A stretch of 64,000 nucleotides of DNA, taken from positions 3,522,646 to 3,586,645 of the forward strand of contig NC_087391.1 of NCBI RefSeq assembly GCF_963675165.1. The letters run 5' to 3'. This document shows positions 23,555-38,500 of the stretch, piece by piece. The notes below the pieces were generated by a model. It worked only from the letters and a program-made list of their open reading frames with translations, made no database searches and was not told the DNA's origin. The DNA comes from Halichondria panicea (Eukaryota; Porifera; Demospongiae; Suberitida; Halichondriidae). The translations under genes and the position numbers were made by a program. The stretch's first letter is position 1. Each line of letters starts with the position of its first letter.

Positions 23555-26500
23555 ATGGATGATAGATGTAAGTAGATGCTATGTACACCTTCTGTTCTTC
23601 TGTGAAGTTTTGTGAATCACTTCTCCATTTCTTGTACTGTATCTGCTCCATTCTGTACGTATGTTTTGTTGTTTCTTCTATAGATGGCCAACATGATGAT
23701 CGTTCACGCGGTCCAACACGCCGTGGCGGATACAGAGGCAGAGGACGGCCTCGTTACTCTCGCGGGGGAAGAGGAGGACAAGGTAGAGAGATCAACCCTC
23801 GTTCACGACTAGAAGATGATCATGATATGGGAGAAGAGGGCATGTCTGGAGGACATAGGCAACGATTGTGAGTTCTTAATTATACACTAAAGTAATTTGT
23901 GAATCGGGTGCAATACTACTCTGTACTGTTGTGTTGGTTGTTAGCTTGCAATGCAACAAAACAGTAGTTATATGCTTTGATAAAGCTGTCAGTGTGTGTC
24001 TATCCAACTGTAACTGCTCAGCACTAGTGCAACCATATTTTTGACTTGTAGATTTGCAACTATAGCTTCATTCACGAGTGATACCCTTGAATAGTTGTCA
24101 GCCAGCAATGCACTCAGAAACCTGTGTGTATAGAGATAATTATAGCTATGTGCGTAATTATATACTATAATGATATAGCTATATAACAGTCAGCAGTTGC
24201 TAGTAAAGGTGTTATCTCTCCAGTGAACCCTACTCCAGGGGCCGGCCCTCGTATGATGAGGCAGGTGGATCAGTATTTAAACGGCTTGGGGGAAATAAGG
24301 CCTCAGGAGGGAGAGGTGGTGTGTTCAATCGACTTAGTGGGATGGGATCGAAGCCTGGTGGTGATGGTGGTGGCGGTGGAGGGAGTTCCTGGCACAAAGT
24401 CACTGTGAGTTTGTTTAAACAACTCTATACCGTAAATGCATCCAAAAGCTTTGTTTAGCAAATTATTATATTCTCTAACTTACAAGACAGATTGAGTGAC
24501 AGTTGGATGGCAGAAAATGCCGTTTAAGGCTTATGTAAAGAAATTAATGCTACATGTATATACTTCGATGTATTATTGTCAACCGTGTAGTAAACTTTTA
24601 GAGCAATACTTACATGTACATGCCTATAAACTAGGTTTTCATGCATGAACATAGAGTCTGGGCGGAGGGTAGAAGTAGGCAAAATGTTCGAATAGGCCTC
24701 TGTTGCCAATCCCTTAATCTAACGATTTAACCTACTGGGTAGCAAAATTAATATTTCACCCGCCGTCTTGGGTGGTTCAGTGGGTTTCTGTATTTTATAG
24801 GTGCACGCGTACATGTATATTATCCAGGTTCTCAATGGTGCAAATGAGAGCAGGGAATGGCTTATGAGGCAACTGTCCTCTCGGAGTTCTGAGAAGTTTG
24901 AAGCTGTTGGGGTGAGTAATTATTGTGATATAACATGTACATGTACCACATCATACATTTACATGTACTCTTAGGAGCATGTTCTTGGAGACAAGTTTAT
25001 GTTCTTCACTGCCGAGCCTGGAGCAGCTATGGAACTCAAGCAGATGGGAAGTATAGAGTCGAGGAATGGCACTCTGCAAGTGCTTGTGAAACCGTCAGGT
25101 CCACCCAGAGGTAGCAGAGGAGCAAAAAACTCTGAGCAGAGACCCTCGCTCAATCATACCACCAGAGTGGGTGGCGATGATGACATCTCTATGCAGGAGG
25201 ACTCAAAAGATACCATAGTGGTAGGAATGTTTGGCATACGGGTCCTCTCCTAACATTGCCTTGTCTTCGATATTTACAGCGTGTTTTAGGGCAACGCTAT
25301 GATCCAGCTACGAAATCCCTTGATCTCTCCAACATGTACAATGACCCAGGTACTGTTACAGTAACTGTTGTACATGTCTAAGATTCATGTTTGAGTCTGT
25401 CTATTACTTAAATATCTTAACTAAATGCAGCATTCAAGCAGGCTAACCTAACAATGTCTATGTTTAATAGAAGTGTTGTCACTTCCATTTTGTCTCTCGT
25501 TGGCCAGTATTGTCCAAAGGTAAGTATACACGTATGTGTGTAACCAGTTTAGTGTGTAAGCATTATTTCATCGCCAGCTTTTGTGTCTCAACCTCTCAAA
25601 CAATCGTCTGCAACGCCTGGAGATGTACTCTGAATTAACGAAAATGTGCCCTGAACTAGAAACTTTGAATCTGTGTGACAATCAGCTCAGTTATCCAGCA
25701 GAGATGAACCACCTGGTTGGCCTGAAGAATCTCACCACTCTGTCACTCATGGGAAATCCTCTTGCTGAACGAAGTGATCGTGATGTCATCTCTTATTCTA
25801 GCAGCTTTAGGAAGTTATTTCCTGCACTCAAACAATTGGTGAGCAGGCTGTGCACAGTATCTAAGATACTAGGGTTTGAATGTGTGCCCGCGTACACTGT
25901 CCATGTGTTTCAGTGTAACGTCTAAAATTAGAGTGTATGTTAGTATAGAGTACGTCGCTAATACGAATAGAGTGGGACCAGACTCCGTCCGAATACATGA
26001 AATTTCCAGATTAAACGGATGTCATTAAGTGATATATAAGTACATGTATCATTAACGAAGACACTTGGCAATGCTAAAGGCTGCCAGAAGGGAATCTGCT
26101 ATAGCTAGAATAGTCTTTTAATTATCTCTCCAATAGAGTTAATTTATTTTTGCCGTTTTGTCCGGATATGTGAGCTTTCGACTAAAGGGGTCCTGATTAG
26201 CGAGGGTCTACTGTACTGTACATTACGTACATCGTCTGTTGTGTGCAGGATGGTCGGCAGTTGTCTAGCCCTGTAAAGTTTGACCTGCCTGTCATGTCAG
26301 GGAGCCTACCATCAGTACAGGTGGAGTTTTTACAATCTTACATGTACTGACAGTAGTAAGTATCTGGCTTTATGTCTCTTTGTTTCTGCAGAAAAGCTTT
26401 TTCACAAGTGATGAAGTAAAGAAAGTAATAACAACCTTCCTGGAGCAGTGAGTAAATTATGTCGTACAATGTGTGCATCAGTGGGTTTGGTTTGTGCTAG

Positions 26501-29500
26501 CTAGCATCTAGTCTTTGTTCACCCTGTGGTACGCTCCATTTTCTTTGTATTAGGTATTATGTGATTTATGACCAAGAGCCAAAGGAGAAACTCCTCACTG
26601 CGTACTCCTCTGATGTAAGGGTTAATAATATTGTGTAACAATTATAATGTGCGCCATTTCTAGTGTGCTTATTATTTTATTCTTTGCAGGCTGTGTTTTC
26701 GTTGAGTGTGTGCACTGATGGTCCCAAGTGAGTGTGTGTGGCTACGTAATTATAATTATTTTTATTCTTGGTGCCTACTGTATATTTTTAAAGCAATCCT
26801 CTAAACTTGTACTAATTCTGTAAATCCTTGTTTCCATAAAATCATTTTTCTGTGTGTACATTTGTACTTTATGTACAGATTTCACGGGATGAAAGAATAT
26901 ATTGTTTTGAGCCGCAATTTAAAGAAAATTCCAGATACAGGTGTGTGAAGAAGAATTCAGTGTATTCATGGTTTTTGGATCGCACTAAATGATTTGCATG
27001 TACGTGTTAGGTAAAAGGATGACAATGTTAAAGAGAGGGCAGTTGGACGTTGTTCAGTTCCTAAGAGGTCTTCCAAGGACTGTACACTACTCCAAGAGCT
27101 TCATTGTGGACTGTCTCTATTCCACTGTGAGTGCAGCCATTGTGTTTAAGTGGGCCCATGATTTCTTACATTGTAACTGTAATATCTATTTAATATTTAC
27201 CCCTTACCTTATCCAGTCCCAGCAAACTGCGTTCGTTGTGAATGGACTGTTCAGCGAATGTGAGCAAATATTTCTTTCCTGTATTGTAAACGAAGAGTGC
27301 ATTGCTGTCACTTTCTCCAATTACTGTGAAAGAGTGAAGACATTGTGTATATATACCGTATAGCGGGAAATTTTCGCTATTTGGCTACAGATCTCTCAGT
27401 AGAAATGTTCATGGTTCTAATATTTGCGTTTCAATGCCAGGAAACCACACCCACCAATAGCTTTACATGTGAAATACCAGGTGCGTCGGAGTTTATCCCA
27501 GTTTTAATTCACGTCTTCTGTCTGCCCTAGAAAAACTAGAAAAACACAAAATTTTACACCTCACGAACATTTCCTGCTGTACGGTAGGCACTAGCTAATT
27601 ACATGTATAAAGTACGTACTGAAAAATGGCTACATTGCAATGACTGCATGTCAACTCTACAGTGGATGGTCGTTCGTCTGGCAGTAACCCTGCCATTCAG
27701 TTTACTCGCACGTTTGTCATCTCCCATATAGGAACTGGGTGAGTCACAATCAATTGTAGGTGCATGCATGCTTCTATTGTTTGTGTGTTCTTACATGTAC
27801 ATGTACATGTGATCTCACTGCAAGTGTTGTGGTTGTTTAGCACGCAGATAAATTATGTGTGTGTATACGAATAGGCAAGAGTGCAATGTATAGGACGAGT
27901 AACAATAATTATTCTTATATGCATCACGTGTGTGATGCTTTCGTCTCACACGTGATGTTTCCAGATTCAGCACACGTGCTGCTTGTTTTAAGCACACTTG
28001 ATCAGATGTAATAGTTAATCGTTACCGTGGAAACTCAATCCATTAATATATGTACATAATCATAATGCAATTGGTTATATTAATGTACAGTAATTTTATC
28101 TTCATTGTTCACCAACTACTTTGGTTCGTCGCCTTGCTCCAGAGCAAGCACTGTTATTCACAGCCTTAAACTTTTCAATGGTCAGATCAACTGCAAATAT
28201 TATTCCTTTATGAATATAACAAATAAATCTGTGACATACGTAAACAGCTACATGTTTGTATTAACTGGTTGACGCAATTAGCCTTTGATTATCTGCCCAC
28301 GTCGTATGTTTTTGCCTGGTGTAATTACTTGAGCTGCACCGAGCCTGTCAGACCTCCTCTGTAGAGCACCCAAGTTTTATTTATTCATCGCCATGCTCTT
28401 TTCTCCTGATTTGCCTACTGCACACATCCTTCCAAATTCAAAAAGGAAGCTTTCGAACCGTGTATGGCCACTCTTGAGATGCATTGAGGTATTTTAATGT
28501 TGCCTGCTGTCCGGCAGTCAAGGACAAAGACTCCAAGATACACTAAGCAAACTATATAATTACCTCTTCTATAAATACTTTTTGAGCAAAAGCAAAACAT
28601 GGTGAGAGGAGTTCTTGTGATAACCTTAATTGCTCCTCCTGTTACGCTGTGCGCCCAGATTTTTTTATGCCAAAGGAACTGGGCGCACAGCCTAACAGGA
28701 GGAGCAAGGTTATCACAAGAACTCTTGGACAAGAGTTCTTGTGATAACCTTGATTTGGTGAACCCCCAAGTACAAGCAGAACAATAAATTATCGATAAAA
28801 AACCAACTTCTAGCAAGTCAGCCGCTAAAAGTGTGCCTGTGACCTTTTGAGTCCCCTATCTGAGCTGCTCTGATCTGATACTGACGTCTCTGTGTCCCGT
28901 CTGAGCTGATGTATAGTAAAATGTATGGCTCCTGGGCCCAGTATACATGCAGTGAACAATTGTTGATGAAAAACAACTTTCTAGTAAGTCAGATGCTGTG
29001 AGCTGAGGTGGCCTGTGTGACCTCACGAGTGTCCATCTGAGCTCTCTGACCTGCTTCAAGCGTGCCTATGTCGTCACAAAAGCTCTGTGTCCCAATCTCT
29101 TCAAGAGCTCTTTGCATTGCCTGGTTATTGTGCGCAGGCGCAAAAATCACGTAGAAGTTGGTAAAGTCTCAAAACCAAATTATCGTGCCGGTCCATGACA
29201 TACATACAGACAGACAGAATTGCAACGTTGAAGACTAGGTAGGGACTCGCTTCGCTCACTCCAATTAGCTTGTCATGTTTGAAGAGATGCCGATGTGAAC
29301 TAGGGTAGATATTCCGTGCTCGAGGTAATGTGAGACGTCAATTAAACAAGATAAAAAAGCGTATTATGGAGCAATGAGACTAGCATCTGTTTGACTTGAA
29401 AGCAATCGCAGACATTCTTTCCACAAGAGAATTAAATTAATAGCCGAGGCACACCGTTACAGTGCATTTTTAGACTGGAAATCAGCAAAACCAGAAGCAA

Positions 29501-32500
29501 GTCACATATTGCAACACCATTAATCGAATATGTTTTTCCTAGGTTATAACTAATTATACCGGACAACGACCACAAACATTTAACAAAAAAGCAAAAAAAA
29601 GACCAGACTTCTTAACCCCCAACCAAATTTCCTGATGGCCAACACCGCTTTAAATTGTCGGAATTGAGAAAGTCTTTAAGCCTAAAAGTGCATTTTGTAT
29701 CAATCATGTAGTAACAATTCTCCTAGTGGTTATTAACTCTTTTCTACTTCAAAAATTAAGCCTGCTTTTGGTTTGATTCATCGTACTGCTAGTAAACGTT
29801 TATTGATTTTACTTTTGTCTGTTTAACTTGCCAAATTTTTTCTTTTGACATAATTAAATTGATAACAACAGCAAACTCAACAACCAAATTAATTTGTTAT
29901 GGCATACGTAAGTGATTTATAAAGTATGCCATTCAAACCCAACAACATTATGCATGCACTCAATTACACGATTTTGTTATAAAGAATTACAACTTTTCCG
30001 ATTGCTTCCTGCATTTACTCCAGTCAAGCATCGTACATTAATTTATGTTGTTCAATTACCATAGCACTTGAGCCTTAGGGGATTACGTCCTCAACTCTGT
30101 TTCTGGATAACAAGGGAATTACAAACCGGTTGGGTTCACAAGTTGGTCCTGAGACTACTTGCACTTTAAGGTTGTGACGACACTATACACAAATAGTTTT
30201 GATAAATGACTTAAGGATTTTGGCTTTTTCTAAGTCGATGAGCCTCTGCTTGATTTCTATCAACGACAAAGGACTCTTGAAACACTGCATCCTGCTGCCT
30301 CACAATCTCTCGACTCTCCTCCATGCAGTAATATACCATTGAACACTAAATACTCACTGTCGATAGTGTAAAATTCATAGAAGAAGCCACGATCACGTCC
30401 TCCAAGGACTCCAATTAAGTACTGCTGTTATCATGCAGTATTACCATTGAATACTAAGTGTCAATGGTTTAGGATTTATAGATAACGCCACGATCACATC
30501 CTCCAAGGACTCAAATTAAGTACTGCTGTTATCATGCAGTATTATGAATACAAAGTCCATTGTCGGGACTTCAGGATTCATAGAAGACACCACAATCACA
30601 TCTTCATCCTGCACATGAAGGTTAAAATCTTGGAATTTCAATAACCTGGTTCAAACTCGGGTCCAGAAAACGGCTGTACCTCAAGGAGCTAGATGCTTAA
30701 AATCACTCATCAGATCACTCACACCTGCTTAATTCCTTCACTCTTCTGGCTGTGGCCCAACGACAACTGATAATTTTCTTTTCGACACTCAGCCACAAAC
30801 TACTAATGATCTAACTGTAATGTACAAGCTAAGAGTTGTAATTTGCTACGATATAAATCATTAATATGCAAACGTAGCAAAATGCTAACTCCGCTTGATT
30901 GAAAAGTCTCGACTTTAAGTGAATGGTTCTGTGTATAGACTGCTACAGCTGCTCAAGGATCCATCAAGTGCAAGTAATAGTTCTATAGGCTTCTAGTCAT
31001 GTTTTCTTTCGTGGATTTGCAAAATAATGCTTGCATGGTTTCGAGTTATGCCTAGTTTTGCTTACTTGGAAAGCCATTGCAGCCTTTTCAGAAGAGTGCA
31101 AAAATTTTTCACTGAGTGTTGCTACTGTACTTTAATTTGTGGATTTGCAAAAATAATATCCTTTTCAGAAGAGTGCATAGCAAAACTTGATCACTGAGTG
31201 TTGCTACTCTGCAAAAATAATATGCTTCGTTCCCGAGTTATACCTACTTGGAATGCCATTGCAGCCTTGTCAGAAGAGTGCGTAGCAAAACTTGTTCACC
31301 GAGTGTTGCTACTCTATCTTAATTCGTGGATTTGCATAATGCTTCGTTCCCGAGTTATGCCATTGCAACCTTGTCAGAGAGTGCGTAGCAAAACTTGTTC
31401 ACCGAGTGTTGCTACTAGTTAGCTCTACACTACAACGATAGTTATTGGTAGCTGCAAGAGTGAGAAGGGAGCTGCAAGGCTCTGCTGATGCAGCCATTAA
31501 TAATATTTTAGACTTGAACTTTTGGCATCGATTGTTTTTAAACCATCATGGTCGATTATTACCCACTCCTTGAGTTTGCATGCAGCAAAATTAATTGATA
31601 CAAAAATATTCATTGTGATAATTATAATGTGTGTATAGCTCTTTGGCATCAGCACCCGCGGTGCTTTCATTAGTTTTTGTTATGTGTCAGTTTAACTGTT
31701 AGCTAAATATGTCCATGTAAACTACCACCTGTTCCTCTTATATATTAGTATCAACGTACACGTAGATATGAAAAGAGTTATAGTTATACTAGGGTGACAC
31801 AAGGTGTCACAGGGCGAGCGAAAGCGATTGAGTCCATATTGTCTATAATAGAATGTTATTGCACTATGATGGTGGCCCGCAGTTGCACTGACAAATTGTT
31901 TATAGTACAATGGTGATAGCTCCAGCCTGGGGCCCATGAATCAGCATACAGGATGGTAGATTCCAAGGCAGCCTTTCTTGAACTTCTCTAACCCTGAAGC
32001 TGCAAGGCTCTGCTGATGCAGCCATTAATTTTAGACTTGAACTTTTGGCATAGATCGTTTTTAACAACCATCATGGTCGATCATTACCCACTCCTTGTGT
32101 TTGCATGCTGCAAAATTAATTGATACAAAAGTATTCATTATAATGTGTGTATAGCTCTCTGGCACCAGCACCCGCGGTGCTTTCATTAGTTTTGTTATGT
32201 GTCAGCTTAATTGTTAGCTAAATATGTCCATGTACACTACCACCTGTTTATCTTATATATTAGTATCAACGTCAACGTGCACGTAGATACTAATATATAA
32301 ATATAAAATATACGAAAAGAGTTATAGTTACACTAGGGTGACACAAGATGTCATGGGTCGAGGCAGTTGCATTGACGAATTGTTTATAGGCGCTTTACAA
32401 TGGTGATAGCTCCAGCCTGGGGCCCATGAATCAGCATGCAGGAACCATGGTAGATTCCAACTCATCTAACAACAAGGCAGCCTTTCTTGAACTTCTCTAG

Positions 32501-35500
32501 AGCTGAAGCTGCATCCAACGATAAGATAGCTTAGGGTGAAACATATCTATGAGTTACATTCAGGCCCAACATTTTACACCGCATGGCGCATGGGACTGTA
32601 CAACAACAGGAGGAGCAAGGATATAGTTTCTTGCCGAACCAAGTTACAAGGCTAACAAGCAATTATACTGTGAACAATCTGACCTGTTGTAAGCATGCCT
32701 GTGCTCCAATTGAGTTGCTTTGACCTGCTGTGTGTATCTGGTCTCTAGCAGGTTTATTATCACAAGACACAAGACCATACTGAACGCAAGTAGGCAAGCA
32801 TTTAGTTGTTTACTGTGACCTATCCTTGATGAAACACACATTTTATGGGTAAGCTGCTGTGACCTCAGGCTGAGATAGCCTGTGGCCTCAAGAGTCTCTA
32901 TGGCTTGTCTACTTGTATGAGCTTCATTGCCGAGTGTAGTGTGCTAGTTGTGCATGCGCAGCAAATTACCTAAAATGATTGTGCGTCCCAAAAGCAAATC
33001 ATCGTACCGGTCCATGAACATACTACAGACAAATCTCAATTAACGCTGCATGTGGTAGGGTAATTTTCCGTTGTTGCGGCACATTTTGTTGTTTTTACCC
33101 CATAATGACTGCAGTTCAAAAAAATGGATTTCCCAAGTTCAGATATAAATATCATCACAGTAGTTGTGATAATTATAGAATATCAAATAATTATACCAAA
33201 TTGCCGCCAGCCAGCCTATAGTGTATCACGTTTTAAAAAGACATTTGATGCTTAAGAATTTTTAATGCTGTGTGCTCATTGAAAACCTGCATTTTGTTGC
33301 AGAAGTAATAATTATAATGGAGAGCTGTTTAGGTTGCATTTACGTTGAAATGTACTAATCAATGAAATGCGAGTAAAGTGTCTACAGTCAACTACTTTTG
33401 CTAATCCTGCTCTCTGATTTACACCTCGATACAACAGTCGTTTGGTACGGATATGCTATCCAATATATGCTGTACAACATACGTCCTGATTACATCACTC
33501 ATAGAATTTCAGACATTAAATTTTGGCCGGATATGATGTTTTTGTGTTGTTTGTTGAATAAAAGTTTGGTCACCACTTGAATAGAGAGCATTATTTTGAT
33601 GATTCATTAATAGATTTAAGACACAGCCAACCTTCTTGCTACTGTGGCCCCAACTACACTGTCACAAGAATGACCTTTTAACGAGAGTCCACTGTAGTTC
33701 AAATAACATTATGTACGTACCTATTCATAGTATCGTTGCTGACTTCTGTTTGAAGATACTGGATTCCTGTCCAATTGTTTCTGCTCACTTTCCCAGTCAA
33801 CATACACATGTACATTCGTGTAGTTACACTTAACTTATCTACTCACGGTGAATGAGATTTGTGGTATGGGGCTTCTCTGGGGTGGTAAGTAAAACGAAGA
33901 ACAGGTGCACTGCAAGTGATGCTGTTAAGTGTTTTCGCTACGCAAAGCATTTAATTGTAGTGTTAGTGCACTGTATCGCTATACTTTTTTATAATAATTA
34001 TTAGTGTTTTATATTTTCAGTTTTTATGAAAAGTACCAAATCTGTGTATTTGACATGCAGGCATTCTGCAACAGGTGGCATATACCACTTTGTGCTGTAC
34101 AATAATAACAACACGGTCATCACTAGTCAATATTTTTGTTACTGGAAGAGGCACATGCTCTGATCTGACAAAGAGATTTGAAGAAGAGATTTCATAGCAT
34201 GCATGACTTTGTGTGTCTTCTGGAATAAACTTCCACTGCTTGGTTTCGTGTAAGAGGTTAGTCCATACATGCTCATGCAGATATTCTTAAAATGAAAGGA
34301 AGTGCATATATAACTACAAACAGACTAGTCTAACTTAGGTTTTTGGCGAGCAGTTTCGTTTTCAACACAAGTTTGCTCCACCGTCTTTTAGCTATAGAAA
34401 GTACATGTGTGCCTTCTTAAGTACGCAGGGACCCAAGCACAATAATTATAACCTTGTGCCTCATCCCAAAGTTGACCTTACTGCGTCACAAATTTTGGTG
34501 GTAGGATCTAGTTTTCACAGTATTGAGTAAACAAAAACTTGAAACTTGCAGGTCATCGATCTATTTAGCACTCAGGAAGGACTGTATTCTTTAACACTTT
34601 GAAAAAAAAACTGGATTACCAAATCATTTTAAAGCACACTACTGGCCATTCAGTAAGAAGTGCCTGGTTAGGATCAAGACTGTACTACATGCATGTGCTA
34701 ATTACTGCCCCAGGGAGCGAAGAAGCAAACCACATTCTTCGCTCCCTGGGGCTCCCAGTACCAGGTAGTCATCAAGATAATGAAGGATAAAATTAACCCC
34801 TTCTTGGCGAGTAATCGATTCTGCTGCGTCCGCTACCGCTGAGAAAGTCTTCGGGGCAGACCTGAGACCGAATGGTAATGTAGTGTCGATAAAGAGGTCG
34901 TTCTCCCACATCATCCCTATAAGAGTCGATCTGCTCGGTATACTGGTATGTTTCTGTAAGCCTTTCTGACATCCATGAGTGAGCCTCTTCCCAGTCTAAT
35001 GATGATCCCTATCGCATCGTCCACTGAGGCATATTTTAGTGAGCATAGGTGTTCGTAAACTCCGTCATTGACACTCGCCCCTTCCGAGGACGAGAGATCC
35101 ACAATCAACCTCCACTCCCCAGGGGTTTTCTTCGGAATCAGGCCAAACTTGCTCGTATGAATCCCCGGGAGAAATGCTCGGTGGAGGGGGCCGATGATTC
35201 GCCCAGCTGCGCACTCCGTCGCCAATTAGTCTCGGTTTGCTTCTGGGTGGAGACGGACAGATGGCATATTCTGGACAGCACTGTTCAATGGGCATGTATA
35301 GTCAAAGCCCCGTTTGATCCCTTTTATAATGTAACGACGAAACCGTTGTTCGGGGTGATTAACCAGTTTTTGGTCCCACACTTCCCACCGCAGTGGGGTG
35401 GTGATCTCTTTTAGCCTTTGGTGCACCGGGGGAGGTGAGGTGGGATGCATGCCTCCAGTGCCATGAGGTCCTCGATGTACTAGTACGCGCCTGCAGAGGA

Positions 35501-38500
35501 TATACATACTTATCAAATGGGCTACCCCCTTGTATTGACCGCCTACGATAATCATAGTAACCATGAATCATACGTCATAACAATGCACCATAAATATAAA
35601 TGCAACGATTATCAATCAACACCTAATGCTAACTACGCCTGATCGTCCTGATTAAATTGTTAGTATGGGCGAAATCCCTCGGCGACCTTGCCTACTCATT
35701 TGAGATGTGGGGGCGAGGGCAGTACATAGCTTTGTGCTGCTCCCCACAGATACTGCACTGATCGGTATGCCTGCAGTTCCGGTACCGGCAAGCATCTTCG
35801 TTAAACAGGCGAAAGACTTGCCCCGAAAATATTGGCGTGGATTTTGTGCCTGAGAATTCCTGGCCAGCCAATGACAGCACCGCTGTTTCCACAGCCTTTG
35901 GGCGTGCGGGCAGATCTGGGTCCATGTTCTCCTGGAGAGGGCAACTCTTGGTGATGTGTCCCGTGCTAAGGCACAGATCGCATCTGATAGACACGGCGGC
36001 CTTTCCAGTGAAGCAAAGTGAGTATATCGACAGGTTGATTGCCGACCAATTGTGGTTCCCTGTGACTGCTGCTGCATTCCGTCGAAAGGCCGTGTCGTAC
36101 CGCACCCAGGCAAGTCCCACGAATTCCTGGTGTGCCCTCGATATAGTAATCATGATTGCTGTCGGTTCTCGTCTTCCCAACACTCCACAGTACAAGGCAA
36201 AGAATAGCAGCCACGTATGGAAGTCGCTGACTTGTTTGGACGGCGCCTTCTTAGAATCATCTTCTCCACACAGCAAGGCCCAGAATTCCGGAAGAAGGAT
36301 CTGCCATGTCTATAAACTTTCAGTCGGCTATTTTCTCGACGATTAGTTTCGGGATTGGAGGTAGGCCCTCCTCAACGTAGACCAGGTTAGGGTCATAGGA
36401 CACCGGGTGTGTCATAGCCCGTGGCAGCATGCCTGTTCCTACCGATAGCTCCTAGTTGCAGTGCTCCTCCCCCGCCGATAGGGGTCCTGCTCTGAGTGGC
36501 AGTGCTCCTCCCCTCACCGTGGTCGATATCGTCGAGATCGGCTGTGTGCCGAGCACTGAAGTTACTGTAGGTAAGCCGGCCAGTGCCGAGATCGGTGGCA
36601 TAGTACCCAATAGACCTAGAGTTGTGGATTTAGCGCATTACGTGTTACACAACACCTAAATACCCATAAATAAATTACAGTTGCTTTAACTACGTTTATA
36701 CAGACATTCTACGTACCTCCTAATGAAATCTCCTAACTTAACACTACCTCGCAATTACAATGGGTACAAACCCTGTCATCCTGACCGTGGAGGTAGTCCC
36801 CTCACAGTTGGAGAGATTTACGGACCAGCTGAGGTAGGCAGCCTGCCACATCCTCGCCTAATTAGATATACGCCTCCTTTTTTGTATGATACCACTCACC
36901 TCCACCTGTTCCACACCGATGGATCCCGAACTATGGCTGGAGCCGACGTAGGGAGGAGTTCTCCCAGGACCTCCCAAACAATGCCCCGGATATCATCCGC
37001 TGACAGTGTAGTTGCTGCTGGCGAGGGGGTTAGTGTGGTAGATGATAACGAGGTAGACATATTCCGCGGGATGGGACAGGACAGAGCAGCGATTGAACAA
37101 GTGACGACGGCTAGAGCAGCGTACACGATTGTTTCTATACACGCGGCAACTGATTTGCACATGTGGCTACCATGCTAGGTGCATGCACCCGAGGGTCGTT
37201 CAGTCCAGCCCAATTAACCTGGGTCAATAATCATTGATCCCCATTTAAAACTGAGAGTACACTTAGTCTCTGTCATTTTTATCAATTTGGTTGTTTGGTG
37301 GAACTTAACAGTTTGAAACTGTTTTATCGTACATCCTTGCAGGTTTATAGCATAGACGGAAGATAAGCTTGTTTTCCTTGCTATTCGTTTTTGTTGTGGG
37401 ACAGACATGATTGAGGATACAGCTTCTTTCTTCAACAGGTTTTCGTGGTAAATGTACTTGCTGTCACCACCCTGTATTTGGCTGATTTTGAGACACCTGT
37501 GTTCTTGACCTCCACTCAAACAGAAAAACTTTCCAACAGAGTAAAAAGCAGCATTTTGGTGTATTCTAATCCATGAAACCACTGCGCCAGATTTTGTCTT
37601 CTTCCTCCAATGAGATGGTCTCAGCATGAGCTCCAACTTTCTTCCAACACTATCAGAATGCAACTTGTTAAAGCAGTAGTCATGTGTACAGTGGTAGTCT
37701 GAACCGAATGTCTTTTTTATTGGGCATCTGACAGGGTTTGATTCACACATACACCTTTTCGTTTGTATTTTTGTTTTCTTCAGCAATTTCTAGGTTAGCC
37801 ATAATTAGCCAATACTAGAAGTCCTTCCTTTTTGTTTTGGTTTTCAGTTCATAACTTAAGAATCAGAGGAGGAATTCCAGGGTCAATAGGGTCACTTTTA
37901 ATGATACATTCTTGTCCTAGGTTCTTGACCTTTGCTGCATACAGCAGCCAACACTTCTGTTATTTTTGATCGTTTATTTGCCTGATAATTGGAAAGCTTA
38001 CTAGATTTATCCAGCAGTCTGCCCTATGACCCCAAATGTTGTAAGACAGGAGTGCTAGAAGTTGCCTCATGAATATATTAATGAAAACAGTTTTTCTTCG
38101 TTTTTCTGATAAAAATTAAAGTTTTTAGAGCCATCTAAGTTGAAATATGTAATAAGAAGACAGTTTAAGATACGTAACACTTTTAACTATGAATTTGGGT
38201 CAAACTAGCATAAAGTTGTGTATAATTTTATGACTTTTTGAGCAAGCTGTTCACCATCGACGTAGCAAGCTAAAAATTGGTTGAACCATTAAATAACAAC
38301 ATAATTATAATTATTCAAAGTAAATGCATACAAATGAACGGTGTTTGCAAAGCAGTTACACAAACTTTGACATTAATACACAACTTGTATAGAACATATC
38401 ATGAATGACTCAAACCTTCTAGCTGGTTGCAAAGCATGCACATGCATCAGATGCACTATTAGCCTCGTTCCCAGACTGATTTGTCTCTAAAATAAAGCCT

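Noticed and set aside
27841-27874. Possible last NXF1 exon reading TQINYVCVYE then stop
   Set aside because: It keeps phase after 27738, but the real continuation (VTITNDQLTLRGA) and TAP-C exons are present at 40446-41288 and match the family far better.
36456-37178. Plus-strand frames of 67 and 151 codons
   Set aside because: Antisense to the DIRS-like ORF1 region; no domain resemblance.
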